A stretch of DNA of 60,895 nt from Nitrospirota bacterium (GTDB lineage Bacteria > Nitrospirota > Thermodesulfovibrionia > Thermodesulfovibrionales > UBA9159). A program made the translations under genes and the position numbers. The DNA is taken from contig JAJYIF010000021.1 in NCBI GenBank assembly GCA_021790195.1, positions 1 to 60,895 on the forward strand, given 5' to 3'. The number at the start of each line of letters is the position of its first letter. Position 1 is the first letter of the stretch. Below are positions 42,384 through 52,007 of the stretch, piece by piece. The notes beneath the pieces are model-generated. The model did not search any database, was not told the origin of the DNA, and worked only from the letters and a program-made list of their open reading frames with translations.

Positions 42384-43327
42384 TGACCGTATCCGTAGTC
42401 ATTCCGGTGTTTAACGAAGAGGACAATGTGGAGACCCTCCACGAGCGTCTGAAGGAGGCGCTCGATCGCCTCGGCGCGGAATACGAGATAATCTATGTGG
42501 ACGACGGCAGCAACGACCGGACCCTCTCACTTCTTGAGCTTCTCCAGGGAAGGGACCCCTCGGTGATAGTCCTCAGCCTCAGGAGAAACTTCGGACAGAC
42601 CGCCGCCTTTGCGGCCGGGTTCGATTTCGCGAGGGGGGACGTTGTAGTGACCATGGACGGTGATCTGCAAAACGATCCGAACGATATCCCTAAACTGCTT
42701 GAACTGATAAAAGACAACGACCTTGTGAGCGGCTGGAGGCGGAAGAGAAAGGACCCCTTCTTCAGTCGAAGACTTCCTTCCATTGCCGCCAACTGGCTTA
42801 TCAGCAAGGTCACGGGGGTCAAGCTCCACGACTATGGGTGTTCCCTCAAGGCCTATAGGAGGGACGTTATCAAGAACCTCAAACTCTACGGCGAGATGCA
42901 CAGGTTTATCCCTGCCGTGGCGAGCTGGTACGGCGTAAGGGTTGCGGAAGTCGAGACCATGCACCACCCGAGGCTCCGGGGAAAGTCCAAGTACGGCATC
43001 ACAAGGACGATAAAGGTCGTCCTTGACCTTATAACGGTAAAGTTCCTTCAAAGTTTCTCCACGAAGCCTCTTCAGTTCTTCGGCACCATCGGGATGGCCG
43101 GGGGATTCATCGGCTTCCTGGTACTGCTTTATTTGAGCGTGGAAAAGATCATCCTCGGCAGCCCGATCGGGGGAAGGCCGCTTCTCCTCCTCGGCGCCCT
43201 TCTTTTGATAGTGGGTATCCAGTTTATCGGGATGGGTCTTCTCGGCGAGATGATCGTAAGGGTCTACCACGAGACCCAGCGCAAACCTATTTATGTCATA
43301 AAAAAGGTCCTTGGCCAGTCCAAATAA
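42383..43327 (+). CDS. Polyprenol-phosphate glycosyltransferase (GT2, DPM1/ArnC-like)
   Basis: A 314-residue enzyme that moves a sugar from a nucleotide donor to polyprenyl phosphate at the inner membrane face. Motifs include VSVVIPVFNEEDNVETLHERL, YVDDGSNDRTL, the metal site VVTMDGDLQNDPNDIP and DYGCSLKAYRR. Two C-terminal helices (MAGGFIGFLVLLYLSV and LLLLGALLLIVGIQFIGMGLLGE) are those of the ArnC/GtrB type. Such a product would be the donor for the ArnT-like fusion encoded just before it. The start codon overlaps the upstream stop (TGATG), and it overlaps the next gene by 17 bp, indicating tight coupling. Confidence 0.92.
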   Translation: MTVSVVIPVFNEEDNVETLHERLKEALDRLGAEYEIIYVDDGSNDRTLSLLELLQGRDPSVIVLSLRRNFGQTAAFAAGFDFARGDVVVTMDGDLQNDPNDIPKLLELIKDNDLVSGWRRKRKDPFFSRRLPSIAANWLISKVTGVKLHDYGCSLKAYRRDVIKNLKLYGEMHRFIPAVASWYGVRVAEVETMHHPRLRGKSKYGITRTIKVVLDLITVKFLQSFSTKPLQFFGTIGMAGGFIGFLVLLYLSVEKIILGSPIGGRPLLLLGALLLIVGIQFIGMGLLGEMIVRVYHETQRKPIYVIKKVLGQSK

Positions 43328-44219
43328 GACAATAATCCTCCTGGCCAAGGTATTGGTAAGCGGGGTTTTTCTTTATGTAGTCGTCTCCAAGACAGGCTTA
43401 GGGAAGATAGTCTCTTCCCTAAGAGACATCAGCCCGTTCTCTTTCTTCCTCGCCGTCTTGATATACATATTCTCTCTTCTTATAAGCGCCCTGAGATGGC
43501 AGCTGCTTCTTCATGAGCGCTTCAGCTTCAGGAGACTCTTGTCCTTCTACATGATAGGCTCTTTTTTCAACCATATACTGCCGGGCATAATCGGCGGCGA
43601 CGCGGTGAAGGCGTATTATCTTTACAGGGACACGGGCAAGGGCGGGCCGGCCGTAGCTTCAGTATTCATGGACAGGTACATAGGGTTTACGGCGCTTATG
43701 TTTGTGGGGATTATCGCTTTTCCATTAGGGCTGGAATACTTCAGAGGGTCTTACATAGAATGGATTCTGCCTCTCATAGTCCTGCTCTTTGTGGCCGGGA
43801 GCCTTGTTGTCTTCGGCCTGAAACTGGGCAAGGGCATAAAGTATCTGTCAGGCTTTTACGGATATTTTGAACTTTATAAAGGCAAGCTAAGGACGATCAT
43901 GAAGACGTTCGGCATATCTCTTGTCATACAGGTGGTGATCATATTTGCGATCTATATCCTGAGCAGGGGTCTGAAGATGGACACGCCGCTTCTGCCTTTC
44001 TTTATGTTCATTCCGATCATCACCACGATCTCCTCGATACCCGTCTCCATTGCCGGCATTGGGGTGAGGGAGGCCTCGTTTGTCCTTCTTTTCGGCTCTC
44101 TCGGAGTGAGTCCGACCCACGCGACTGCGATGTCATTTGCCTGGTTCTTGTCGATCCTGACCGGCAGTTTACCCGGGCTCGTCGAGTATATAAGATATAG
44201 GAAGACGATGGCCGGCTGA
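43311..44219 (+). CDS. Lysylphosphatidylglycerol synthase transmembrane-type protein (flippase-like)
   Basis: A 302-residue protein with about eight transmembrane helices of the LPG_synthase_TM / UPF0104 family. It has the typical segments FNHILPGIIGGDAVKAYYLYRDTGKGGPAVASVFMDRYIGF and SIPVSIAGIGVREASFVLLF. These proteins are seen as stand-alone lipid or polyprenol-linked sugar flippases. The soluble aminoacyl-transfer domain of MprF is absent. It overlaps the GT2 gene and so is likely to move the same lipid-linked sugar, which is inference. Confidence 0.85.
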   Translation: MASPNKTIILLAKVLVSGVFLYVVVSKTGLGKIVSSLRDISPFSFFLAVLIYIFSLLISALRWQLLLHERFSFRRLLSFYMIGSFFNHILPGIIGGDAVKAYYLYRDTGKGGPAVASVFMDRYIGFTALMFVGIIAFPLGLEYFRGSYIEWILPLIVLLFVAGSLVVFGLKLGKGIKYLSGFYGYFELYKGKLRTIMKTFGISLVIQVVIIFAIYILSRGLKMDTPLLPFFMFIPIITTISSIPVSIAGIGVREASFVLLFGSLGVSPTHATAMSFAWFLSILTGSLPGLVEYIRYRKTMAG

Positions 44220-44252
44220 GCGGAAGAGGCCTGTGGGCCGTCGAGATTAGTG

Positions 44253-44282
44253 TTGTCAGAGGCGTCTGACATGGTGTACAAT
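44253..44282 (+). promoter_or_regulatory. Promoter of the cyclic nucleotide-binding protein gene
   Basis: TTGTCA at 44253-44258, 18-bp spacer and TACAAT at 44277-44282. The start codon lies only 8 bp downstream, so the mRNA is probably leaderless. Confidence 0.6.
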
Positions 44283-44290
44283 TCAGCCAG

Positions 44291-44803
44291 ATGGTCTTCG
44301 AAAGCAAAATAGTGAAAAAATATTTTGCCTGGGCGTTGGACGACGCCAAAGAACCCAGCCTTCGTGTGCTTGCTGAAGTCCCCCTTTTTAAGGGCATGGG
44401 CAAGGGCCTGCTAAGGAAGCTCCTCACAGACCTGATAGAGAAGAAGTATGTCTCCGGCGACATCATCTTCCACGAAGGGGACAGCGGTAAAGCCCTCTAT
44501 GTGGTCCTCGACGGGTCGGTCAGGATATCCAAGCGGTCTAATTCGGGAGACAAGACTCTTGCCGTTTTGGGGCCGGGCTCTCACTTCGGCGAGTTGGCCC
44601 TGGTCAACCAGTATGCCCGTTTCGCAACCGTAACGGCGGAAGAAGACGCCGTTCTTTTGATTATGTACAAGTCATATTTCGACGACCTTATCAGGGGGAA
44701 CAGCGCTGTTTCCTCCAGGATCCTTTTGAACCTGGCCTCAATCCTGTCCGATTACATCCACTGCGAGCGGCCCGAGGAGAAGGCCGAGAAGGAATCGGCG
44801 TGA
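44291..44803 (+). CDS. Cyclic nucleotide-binding domain protein
   Basis: A 170-residue protein with one cNMP-binding domain of the CAP/EPAC type: FKGMGKGLLRKLL, the barrel GDIIFHEGDSGKALYVVLDGSVRI, and the phosphate-binding cassette PGSHFGELALVNQYARFATVTAEED. No DNA-binding helix-turn-helix follows, so it is not a CRP-like transcription factor. The Arg of the cassette is present (YARFATV). It is coupled by a GTGA overlap with the AI-2E family permease and may gate or regulate it. Confidence 0.85.
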   Translation: MVFESKIVKKYFAWALDDAKEPSLRVLAEVPLFKGMGKGLLRKLLTDLIEKKYVSGDIIFHEGDSGKALYVVLDGSVRISKRSNSGDKTLAVLGPGSHFGELALVNQYARFATVTAEEDAVLLIMYKSYFDDLIRGNSAVSSRILLNLASILSDYIHCERPEEKAEKESA

Positions 44804-45945
44804 CCGGCGGAAGGCGTAAGGAAGGCGTCTCGATCAGCGATCTGCGCCGGCTGCACCACCAGATGCCGAGATGGGTCATCGTCCTCCTGATCCTCGGTCT
44901 CTCCGCAGTTGTGGCTTCCCGTATTCCGCATCTTCTTATGATGTTGATGGCGGCCTCGTTCGTCTCCTACATATTCAGCTCTATCATACGCGCTCTCGAA
45001 AGGAGAGGAGTAAAGAGGAGCATCGCGGTTGTTCAGATTTTTGTTATCTTTGCCATCATCGTTGTCTCGGTGGACCTCTTTTTCGCCCCGAGCCTTAAAC
45101 AGGAAATGGTGACTGCCTACAAGAAGCTCCCCGAATTTTCGCGGATAGAAGGCACTATCCTGGCGAGCGTTCAAAAAAGTGTGGCCGATTATCCCGTGGT
45201 CGAATCAAATATAAGAAAGTTTCTGGATAACATGTTCGGCCCCGGGGGGTTCCTCGAAAGGAACCTCAATGTCCCGGAGATCCTCGGACAGTTGACACCC
45301 TTTCTCATGGGGATAATCCTGGTCCCTTTTTTTGTCTTCTTCCTGCTTAAGGACTGGCCGAAGATCCTCAGGAAAGTGATGGACTGGGTCCCGCCTTCTT
45401 ACGTAGAGACGACCATTTCGGTAATTACCGAGATAGATATACTTGTCGGCAAGTATCTTCGGGGACTTGCAGCGGACTGTTTTTTCGTCGGCGTATTAGC
45501 TTCTCTCGGACTGGCGCTGATCGGGATCAACTACCCCATAATACTGGGCATAGTAAGCGGGGTGGCCAACATAGTGCCTTATCTCGGTCCGATCACCGGA
45601 TGCCTCGCGTCCTGCCTCGTCGCGCTGATGCAGTTCAACAGTTTTGATAATGTTTTGAATGTCCTGCTCCTCTACCTTGCCATAAAGCTTACGGATGACC
45701 TCGTTATACAGCCTCTGATGATCGGCAAGAGCGTGGAACTCCACCCTATGCTGCTCGTTATCACTATAATTGTGGGTGAGAAGTTGTTCGGCATAAGCGG
45801 GATGATATTGGGCGTTCCTGTGGTCACCGCCACACAGAAGACCATCGGCATCCTCCTCGAACACCGCCGCGAAATGCTGAGGAGGGAGAGGCCGGGAATA
45901 CTCATAAGGTCCCATCCTGATAAGTTGCCGGTCAGGCCGATTTAG
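44800..45945 (+). CDS. AI-2E family transporter
   Basis: A 381-residue membrane protein of the AI-2 exporter (TqsA/PerM) superfamily, with helices near the N-terminus (WVIVLLILGLSAVVASRI, LLMMLMAASFVSYIF), a long soluble stretch with FLMGIILVPFFVFFLLKDWPKI and the C-terminal signature ANIVPYLGPITGCLASCL and DDLVIQPLMIGKSVELHPMLL. Members export autoinducer-2 or act as Na+/H+ antiporters; the substrate here is unknown. Start is GTG 44800, overlapping the preceding TGA. Confidence 0.88.
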   Translation: MTGGRRKEGVSISDLRRLHHQMPRWVIVLLILGLSAVVASRIPHLLMMLMAASFVSYIFSSIIRALERRGVKRSIAVVQIFVIFAIIVVSVDLFFAPSLKQEMVTAYKKLPEFSRIEGTILASVQKSVADYPVVESNIRKFLDNMFGPGGFLERNLNVPEILGQLTPFLMGIILVPFFVFFLLKDWPKILRKVMDWVPPSYVETTISVITEIDILVGKYLRGLAADCFFVGVLASLGLALIGINYPIILGIVSGVANIVPYLGPITGCLASCLVALMQFNSFDNVLNVLLLYLAIKLTDDLVIQPLMIGKSVELHPMLLVITIIVGEKLFGISGMILGVPVVTATQKTIGILLEHRREMLRRERPGILIRSHPDKLPVRPI

Positions 45946-46052
45946 TATTTTATTGAGACCCTCTTTTCTTGACGTACTTCCTTCCCCTGATAAAATTACA
46001 TATATTGAAAGTCATCACTCCGCAGTCCTAACCCGACTGGCAGGCGCGACTT

Positions 46053-46122
46053 AAGTCTTTTTTGAAGTCGGCGAGGTTATCAGGCCAAGCCCGACTCTCC
46101 TCGGCTTCGACTAAAAAGACTT
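46053..46122. repeat. Imperfect long inverted repeat upstream of dnaJ
   Basis: The arms 46053-46076 and 46099-46122 share AAGTCTTTTT exactly and end with a GAGG match; the middle is imperfect. The 3' arm reaches the -35 box, so this may influence promoter access. Confidence 0.5.
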
Positions 46123-46149
46123 GACAAAGATCGAAGCAAGACTTATTAT
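46120..46149 (+). promoter_or_regulatory. dnaJ-hspR-clpB promoter with a HAIR-like HspR box
   Basis: TTGACA (46121-46126), 17-bp spacer, TATTAT (46144-46149). Overlapping the -35 box is CTTGACA-N7-AAGCAAG (46120-46140), which has the size and outer half-sites of the HspR box CTTGAGT-N7-ACTCAAG (5 of 7 in each half). Confidence 0.65.
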
Positions 46150-46171
46150 ATGAATTAAAGAAAGGTTTCGA

Positions 46172-47266
46172 ATGGCGGCAGGCGTAAAGGATTATTATGA
46201 GACTTTGGGAGTTTCGAAAGGGGCCTCTGAAGACGAGATCAAGAGGGCCTTCAGGAAACTCGCGCGCAAATACCATCCTGATCTGAACCCCGGTGATAAG
46301 TCTGCGGAAGAGAAGTTCAAGGAGATAAATGAGGCCTATGCAGTCCTGAGCGATCCGAAAAAGAGGGAGGAGTACGACCGTTTCGGTAAGGCGCATTTTG
46401 AGGGAGGAGGCGGTCCATGGTACGAGGGTGCGGGCGCGGGGACACCTGGATATGAAGACATCTTTGAATTCGGGCTGGGCGACGTGTTCGGCAATATCTT
46501 CGGCGGACCTTCCCGGACCGAGCGTCATGCAAGAGGCGCTGATCTTCTTATGGAGCTTACCCTTTCCCTTGAGGAGGCGTTTTCCGGAACCCAGAAAACT
46601 ATAAACATAAGCCGCGAGGCGGCATGTCGCTCATGCGGAGGCAGCGGGGCCGAGACATACGAGACCTGCAGGAAGTGCAAGGGGAGCGGCGCTGTTCAGA
46701 TGGCAAGGGGCTTTTTCAGGATGCAGCAGCCCTGCCCCGAGTGCGGAGGCACCGGTAAAAAAATAACCAAGGCCTGCAAGTCGTGCGGCGGCAGGGGGAC
46801 AATAGTCTCCCCAGAGTCTGTTAAAGTCAAAATACCGGCGGGAGCGGACAATGGATCGAGAGTGAAACTGAAAGGGATGGGCAATGCCGGTCCGGCGGGC
46901 GGTCCGCCCGGCGATCTTTTTATTGAAATTACCGTAAAGCCGCATCCGTTCTTCAAGAGAGAAGGCAACGATCTGTATGTAGATATACCGGTGACCTTTG
47001 GCGAGGCGGCGCTGGGTGCAAAGGTAGAGGTCCCGACTATCGACGGAGTGGCTGTTATGACCATACCGCCCGGGACCCAGAGCGGGCAAAAATTCAAACT
47101 GACCGGAAAGGGTTTTCCTTCTCCCAAGACGGGACAAAGGGGCAGCCAATTCGTGAATATAAAGATCGTCGTACCGAAGGAAATGGGCGGGCGAGCCAGG
47201 GAGGCGGTCAGGGAAATCGAGAGTCTGTACAAGGAAAATCCCCGGAAAGGGCTATTCGGACGATAG
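46172..47266 (+). CDS. dnaJ: Chaperone DnaJ
   Basis: A 364-residue co-chaperone that stimulates the DnaK ATPase. It has the J domain with HPD ([10 protein letters not shown]), a Gly-rich and aromatic linker, four zinc-finger repeats ([32 protein letters not shown]) and the C-terminal substrate-binding domain ([39 protein letters not shown]). It is the first gene of a dnaJ-hspR-clpB unit, without dnaK or grpE alongside. ATG 46172 follows AAAGG. The promoter overlaps an HspR-like box. Confidence 0.94.
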   Translation: MAAGVKDYYETLGVSKGASEDEIKRAFRKLARKYHPDLNPGDKSAEEKFKEINEAYAVLSDPKKREEYDRFGKAHFEGGGGPWYEGAGAGTPGYEDIFEFGLGDVFGNIFGGPSRTERHARGADLLMELTLSLEEAFSGTQKTINISREAACRSCGGSGAETYETCRKCKGSGAVQMARGFFRMQQPCPECGGTGKKITKACKSCGGRGTIVSPESVKVKIPAGADNGSRVKLKGMGNAGPAGGPPGDLFIEITVKPHPFFKREGNDLYVDIPVTFGEAALGAKVEVPTIDGVAVMTIPPGTQSGQKFKLTGKGFPSPKTGQRGSQFVNIKIVVPKEMGGRAREAVREIESLYKENPRKGLFGR

Positions 47267-47281
47267 CCTGCGGAGCTGACG

Positions 47282-47629
47282 ATGGAACCAAGAGACAGGA
47301 AGCAGCCATTGTTTATGATAAGCGTAGTTTCGAGGATGTTGGGCGTTCATCCCCAGACACTTCGACTATATGAAAGGGAAGGGCTTGTGACCCCGCAGAG
47401 GACGAAGAGGACGCGGCTCTATTCACAGGAGGATGTGGAAAGACTGGCCATGATCGTGAGGCTCACGAGGGAGCTGGGCGTCAACAGGGCAGGTGTAGAT
47501 ATTATCCTCAGACTAAGGCACAGGCTGGAGGTCATGCAGCAGGAAGTGGACGAGATGATGCAGTTCCTCGAAGAAGATCTGAGGCATGATTTCATGGAGA
47601 GGTTCAAAAGGCTATTTTTTGAGGAATGA
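47282..47629 (+). CDS. hspR: HspR-type MerR family heat-shock repressor
   Basis: A 115-residue regulator with a MerR-type winged helix: LFMISVVSRMLGVHPQTLRLYEREGLVTPQRT, then the wing RLYSQEDVERL, and a C-terminal helical part rich in charged residues. HspR represses chaperone genes and dissociates from DNA at heat shock when DnaK is occupied. Placement directly after dnaJ and before clpB is the classical arrangement. There are no Cys residues for metal or redox sensing. It follows dnaJ by 15 bp with GGAG upstream. Confidence 0.9.
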   Translation: MEPRDRKQPLFMISVVSRMLGVHPQTLRLYEREGLVTPQRTKRTRLYSQEDVERLAMIVRLTRELGVNRAGVDIILRLRHRLEVMQQEVDEMMQFLEEDLRHDFMERFKRLFFEE

Positions 47630-47646
47630 TGAAAGATAGAGATTTA

Positions 47647-47738
47647 GCCACAGAGATCACAGAGGGCACAGAGGAAGAAAATGGATTCTTTTTTTAGGTT
47701 ATTTGGTCTTTCTCGGTGCGCTCTGTGGCCTCTGCGGC
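47647..47738. repeat. CACAGAG-type inverted-repeat element between hspR and clpB
   Basis: The arms 47647-47669 (GCCACAGAGATCACAGAGG...) and 47716-47738 match at 19 of 23 positions after complementing. It sits within an operon and has no open frame; the arms resemble those at 13175-13301. Confidence 0.65.
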
Positions 47739-47763
47739 AAGAATGTTTTTTAGGAGGTAATTT

Positions 47764-50409
47764 ATGAGAATGGACAAGCTGACGATAAAGAGCCAGGAGG
47801 CGTTCCAGGAAGCCCAGAGAATTGCCGAGTCGAAGGGCAATCAGGAGCTGCAGCCGGAACACCTCCTCCTGGCGTTGATCTCTGATGAAGAAGGCATTTC
47901 GTACCAGATTCTTAGAAAGCTGAACGTGGACATACAATCGCTTCATTCGGGCATGGAAAAGGAAATAGACCGCCTTCCGAAGGTTGCGGGCGCTTCGCCT
48001 CTCGGCCAGCTGTATGTGTCCGCGAGACTTAAGGAGGCGATGGAGAAAGCGTTTAAGGAAGCGCTGCACCTTAATGACGAATATGTGAGCGTCGAACATC
48101 TCCTCCTCGCCTTAATATCCGTCGGAGGTCCGTGCAGCGAACTTCTTCAGAGATACGGCGTAGACGCAGACAAGGCGAGGTCCGCGATGCAGGAGATACG
48201 CGGGACCCAGCGTGTCACGGACCCTAATCCAGAGGACAAATATCAGGCCCTCACGAGATACAGCAGAGACCTTACGGCCCTTGCAAGAAAGGGCAAGCTG
48301 GACCCTGTCATAGGAAGGGACGACGAGATCAGGAGAATTATCCAGGTTCTTTCGAGAAGGACGAAGAACAACCCGGTAATTATAGGAGAACCCGGTGTCG
48401 GCAAGACCGCAATGGCTGAGGGCCTTGCCCAGAGGATAGTGGCCGGAGATGTGCCCGAGACCCTGAAGGACAAGCGGGTTGTGTCCCTCGATATGGGTGC
48501 GCTCGTTGCAGGGTCCAAGTTCAGAGGAGAATTTGAAGAGAGACTGAAGGCGGTCCTCAAGGAGATCGAGCAGGCCGAGGGCAAAGTCATTCTCTTTATC
48601 GATGAGCTTCACACAGTTGTGGGGGCCGGCGCGGCTGAAGGAGCTATAGACGCCTCGAACATGCTTAAGCCGGCCCTTGCAAGGGGAGATCTGAGGTGCG
48701 TGGGGGCCACGACCCTGGACGAATACAGGAAGTACATAGAAAAGGACCCGGCCCTCGAAAGAAGGTTCCAGCCGATTTATATAAAAGAACCCACTGTCGA
48801 GGACACTATCTCGATCCTCCGCGGGCTGAAGGAAAAGTATGAGGTCCACCACGGCGTGAAGATAAAGGACTCGGCCCTTATAGCCGCTGCGGTCTTATCG
48901 AACAGATACATTACGGAGAGGTTCCTCCCCGACAAGGCGATAGACCTCATAGACGAAGCCGCTTCAAAGCTCAGGATGGAGATAGATTCCATGCCTGTGG
49001 AGCTCGATGAGATAGAGAGAAAACTGAGGCAGTACGAAATCGAGAAACAGGCCTTGCTGAAAGACGATTCCAGGGACGCCAAGGAAAAGCTCAGGAAGAT
49101 AGGGAAGGAAATAGCGGAGTTGCAGGAGAAGAGGAACGAGCTCAGGGCGCAATGGCTGAGCGAGAAGGAGATCATTGCCAGGATTAGAGAGATAAAGGAA
49201 GAGATTGAAAGAACCAGGATTGAATCCGAGAAGGCGGAGCGTGAGGGAGACCTTTCGAAGGCCGCAGAGCTCAGGTACGGAAAGCTGCTTGACCTTCAGA
49301 AGGGCCTTGACGCGGAAAGCAGGAGGCTTGTCGAAGTGCAATCCCGGAGGAAGATGCTCAAGGAAGAGGTGGACGAAGAGGACGTGGCGGAGGTCGTCTC
49401 CAAATGGACCGGCATTCCGGTATCGAGGATGATGGAGGGAGAGGTCCAGAAACTCCTTCATATGGAAGAGAGGTTGCGGTGCAGGGTCGTGGGGCAAGAC
49501 GAGGCAGTGATCGCTGTGGCAAACGCGGTGCGGCGCTCCAGGGCAGGCATCCAGGACATCAACAGACCGATCGGCTCTTTTATTTTTCTCGGACCGACCG
49601 GGGTAGGAAAGACAGAACTCGCAAAGGCTTTGGCGGAGTTTCTGTTCGATGATGAAAATGCGATGATCAGGATCGATATGTCGGAGTATCAGGAAAGGCA
49701 CACTGTATCGAGGCTTATAGGCGCCCCGCCGGGATACGTCGGTTATGAAGAAGGAGGCCAGCTCACCGAGGCCATCAGGAGAAGGCCATACTCGGTGATC
49801 CTCTTCGACGAGGTTGAAAAGGCCCACCCCGAGGTCTTCAGTCTCCTTCTTCAGCTTCTTGACGACGGCAGACTGACGGACGGCCACGGGCGGACCGTGG
49901 ACTTCAGAAATACCGTTGTGATCATGACTTCGAATATCGGGAGCGCCCATATCCAGGAGATCCTGACGGAACGCGAGAAACGCCCTATGGCATACTGGGG
50001 AAGGACCAATGAAGAGGACCTTAAAGAGGGCGTGATGAACGAGCTGAAAGAGTTCTTCAAGCCGGAATTCCTTAACAGGGTCGATGAGATCGTTATCTTC
50101 AATCCGCTTTCGAGGGAACTCCTGAAGCAGATCGTAGAGATACAGGTGAACAGGATGAAGAAGTATCTCAAAGACAAAGGGGTCGATATCGTTCTCACGG
50201 ATGCCGCAAAGGGAAGACTCGGTGAAATCGGCTATGATCCTGTATACGGAGCGCGACCGTTGAAGCGGGCGATACAGAGGGAGGTGCTGAACCCCCTGGC
50301 CGTCAAGCTGCTGGACCGGACTTTTGGGGAGGGCGATGTAGTAGAGGTGGATGCCGACGGCGACAGGCTGACCTTCAGGAAGCGGGTCGAGGCTGAGGCA
50401 GTGGCATAG
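47764..50409 (+). CDS. clpB: ATP-dependent chaperone ClpB
   Basis: An 881-residue AAA+ disaggregase. It contains the N-terminal Clp repeats ([28 protein letters not shown]), the first ATPase with [17 protein letters not shown] and [10 protein letters not shown], the middle coiled coil (about 410-530, rich in [15 protein letters not shown]) and the second ATPase with [21 protein letters not shown] and [13 protein letters not shown]. The presence of the coiled coil separates it from ClpA/ClpC. AGGAGG at 47752-47757 selects ATG 47764. Heat-shock control by HspR is expected from the operon. Confidence 0.95.
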   Translation: MRMDKLTIKSQEAFQEAQRIAESKGNQELQPEHLLLALISDEEGISYQILRKLNVDIQSLHSGMEKEIDRLPKVAGASPLGQLYVSARLKEAMEKAFKEALHLNDEYVSVEHLLLALISVGGPCSELLQRYGVDADKARSAMQEIRGTQRVTDPNPEDKYQALTRYSRDLTALARKGKLDPVIGRDDEIRRIIQVLSRRTKNNPVIIGEPGVGKTAMAEGLAQRIVAGDVPETLKDKRVVSLDMGALVAGSKFRGEFEERLKAVLKEIEQAEGKVILFIDELHTVVGAGAAEGAIDASNMLKPALARGDLRCVGATTLDEYRKYIEKDPALERRFQPIYIKEPTVEDTISILRGLKEKYEVHHGVKIKDSALIAAAVLSNRYITERFLPDKAIDLIDEAASKLRMEIDSMPVELDEIERKLRQYEIEKQALLKDDSRDAKEKLRKIGKEIAELQEKRNELRAQWLSEKEIIARIREIKEEIERTRIESEKAEREGDLSKAAELRYGKLLDLQKGLDAESRRLVEVQSRRKMLKEEVDEEDVAEVVSKWTGIPVSRMMEGEVQKLLHMEERLRCRVVGQDEAVIAVANAVRRSRAGIQDINRPIGSFIFLGPTGVGKTELAKALAEFLFDDENAMIRIDMSEYQERHTVSRLIGAPPGYVGYEEGGQLTEAIRRRPYSVILFDEVEKAHPEVFSLLLQLLDDGRLTDGHGRTVDFRNTVVIMTSNIGSAHIQEILTEREKRPMAYWGRTNEEDLKEGVMNELKEFFKPEFLNRVDEIVIFNPLSRELLKQIVEIQVNRMKKYLKDKGVDIVLTDAAKGRLGEIGYDPVYGARPLKRAIQREVLNPLAVKLLDRTFGEGDVVEVDADGDRLTFRKRVEAEAVA

Positions 50410-50456
50410 TCTAGCTTGTGTATGGTATCAGGCGGACATGCCTCAAGACCTTGGAC

Positions 50457-51935
50457 TTACGGGACCGGCGAGAAGGATTCGGCATGGTCCTCGATAAACC
50501 GCCTGACCTCTTCCGGCATTGCGCCGCGGACGGACCTGATTTGAGAGCCGAGGTATGAATGCTCCATAAGGAGCTTCATGACCGCTATCATATAATCCTT
50601 CTTGAAGGAGCTCATGTGCTTCAGCCTTGAGAATTTATCCATATAGAAGAGCCTTGTGGCTTTGTTGAACTCGTCCCTCAATTCCTCGGGCGTCATTTTC
50701 TCGGGTTTTACGACCGGCTCAATGAGGTTATATTTGCTGTAATCCTTTGTGACGATATACTGCTCAAGCTCCCGGTAGATCTCGGAATAGGGCCATGGGG
50801 TAATGGCCAAAAAGAAGGCCATGTCGGGGTTGTAGAATTTGGCCAGCTCAAGGGTATTCGCCACAGAGTCCCTTGTCTCGTAGGGCATTCCAAGGACAAA
50901 AGAGGTCTCGGATATGATGTCCTCATTATTGATCAGTTCTATCGCCCGCCTCGACTCTTCAACGCTCACATCCTTGGCGTATCGCGCAAGGGTTTCGGGG
51001 TTTGTGGATTCAACGCCCACGTAAATGTGCACTATGCCGGCCTTTCTGTATTTCCAGAGGATGCCCTCGTCCCTGACGATGTCCTTTACCCTTGTCTCCA
51101 TGAAGAGCTCGAAATCCATTCCCCTGTCGATCAGCAGGTCGAGGGTCCGCTCCCACCTCCACCTGTCGAGGGTCGGCGTCTCGTCGGCAATCATGGCGCA
51201 ATTCACGCCGTATTCGGTATGGATATGCTCGAGCTCGGACACGAATTTCTCGGGCGACTTGGCCCTCCATCTTCTGTTCCAGAAGAGTTGCTGCGAGCAG
51301 AAACTGCAATGCTGGTTGCAGCCCCTCGAAGAGTTCACGATGGCGAGGACAGAGCCCTGCTTGGGGCGATAGGTGTAGGCCTTCCAATCCACCAGGTCCC
51401 ATGCGCCTTCAAGGGAATCGAGGTCCCTTATATATTCCCGAGGCTCTGTCGCGACCGCCCTTTGGCCGTCCCAAAAAGCGACCCCCCTCACCTTAGCAGG
51501 GTCTCCTTTGGAAAAGTGACAGTCCAGGAGCTCAGGCAAGGTCATTTCCCCTTCGCCGCGCACAATATAATCAATGCTCTGACGGTTTTCCCTCAGCATC
51601 TCTTCCCAGCAAAAAGTGGGATGAACGTTGCCGAGGACAGTGACTATTTCAGGATTGATCTGCTTCGCCAAACCGCTCACCTTCAGACAATCGTTTACGG
51701 AGGCGGTAATCGCCGTTGTTGCCACAACATCCGGCCTGCAAGTCTCGATCTTCCCGGCTATTGCAGCGTAGCCGTGGAAATATGACATGGCATCGTAGAT
51801 TTCGACGTCGTATCCGGACTTTCTAAGGGCCCCGGCGATATAGACGAACCCCAGGTTGAGCCATGTCCCCGCAGCTTCTACAACACCCGAGTGGTAGGGG
51901 GGCGTTATGAGCAGCACTTTCTTGCGTCTCTGCAT
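50457..51935 (-). CDS. B12-binding-type radical SAM protein
   Basis: A 492-residue protein with an N-terminal cobalamin-binding-like Rossmann domain (KVLLITPPYHSGVVEAAGTW, LGFVYIAGALRKSGYDVEIYDA, VVATTAITASVNDCLKVSGL) and a radical SAM domain with CNQHCSFCSQQ (CxxxCxxC, about residue 211-218). Members of this class methylate or rearrange unactivated carbons; BchE-like cyclases and hopanoid methylases are relatives. The DxHxxG cobalamin motif is not obvious, so B12 use is uncertain. An extended -10 box lies upstream at 51985-51993. It follows a second radical SAM gene in the same direction. Confidence 0.85.
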   Translation of the reverse strand: MQRRKKVLLITPPYHSGVVEAAGTWLNLGFVYIAGALRKSGYDVEIYDAMSYFHGYAAIAGKIETCRPDVVATTAITASVNDCLKVSGLAKQINPEIVTVLGNVHPTFCWEEMLRENRQSIDYIVRGEGEMTLPELLDCHFSKGDPAKVRGVAFWDGQRAVATEPREYIRDLDSLEGAWDLVDWKAYTYRPKQGSVLAIVNSSRGCNQHCSFCSQQLFWNRRWRAKSPEKFVSELEHIHTEYGVNCAMIADETPTLDRWRWERTLDLLIDRGMDFELFMETRVKDIVRDEGILWKYRKAGIVHIYVGVESTNPETLARYAKDVSVEESRRAIELINNEDIISETSFVLGMPYETRDSVANTLELAKFYNPDMAFFLAITPWPYSEIYRELEQYIVTKDYSKYNLIEPVVKPEKMTPEELRDEFNKATRLFYMDKFSRLKHMSSFKKDYMIAVMKLLMEHSYLGSQIRSVRGAMPEEVRRFIEDHAESFSPVP

Positions 51936-51984
51936 GAGAAACTTCTTCTCCTTATAAGCAATTCCAGGAAAATATCTCGATATT

Positions 51985-51993
51985 ATTATAGCA
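51985..51993 (-). promoter_or_regulatory. Extended -10 promoter of the first radical SAM gene
   Basis: Reading leftward, TGCTATAAT (complement of 51985-51993) is an exact TGnTATAAT. It lies 50 bp before the ATG at 51935. Confidence 0.5.
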
Positions 51994-52007
51994 AAAAACG
52001 AGCCACC

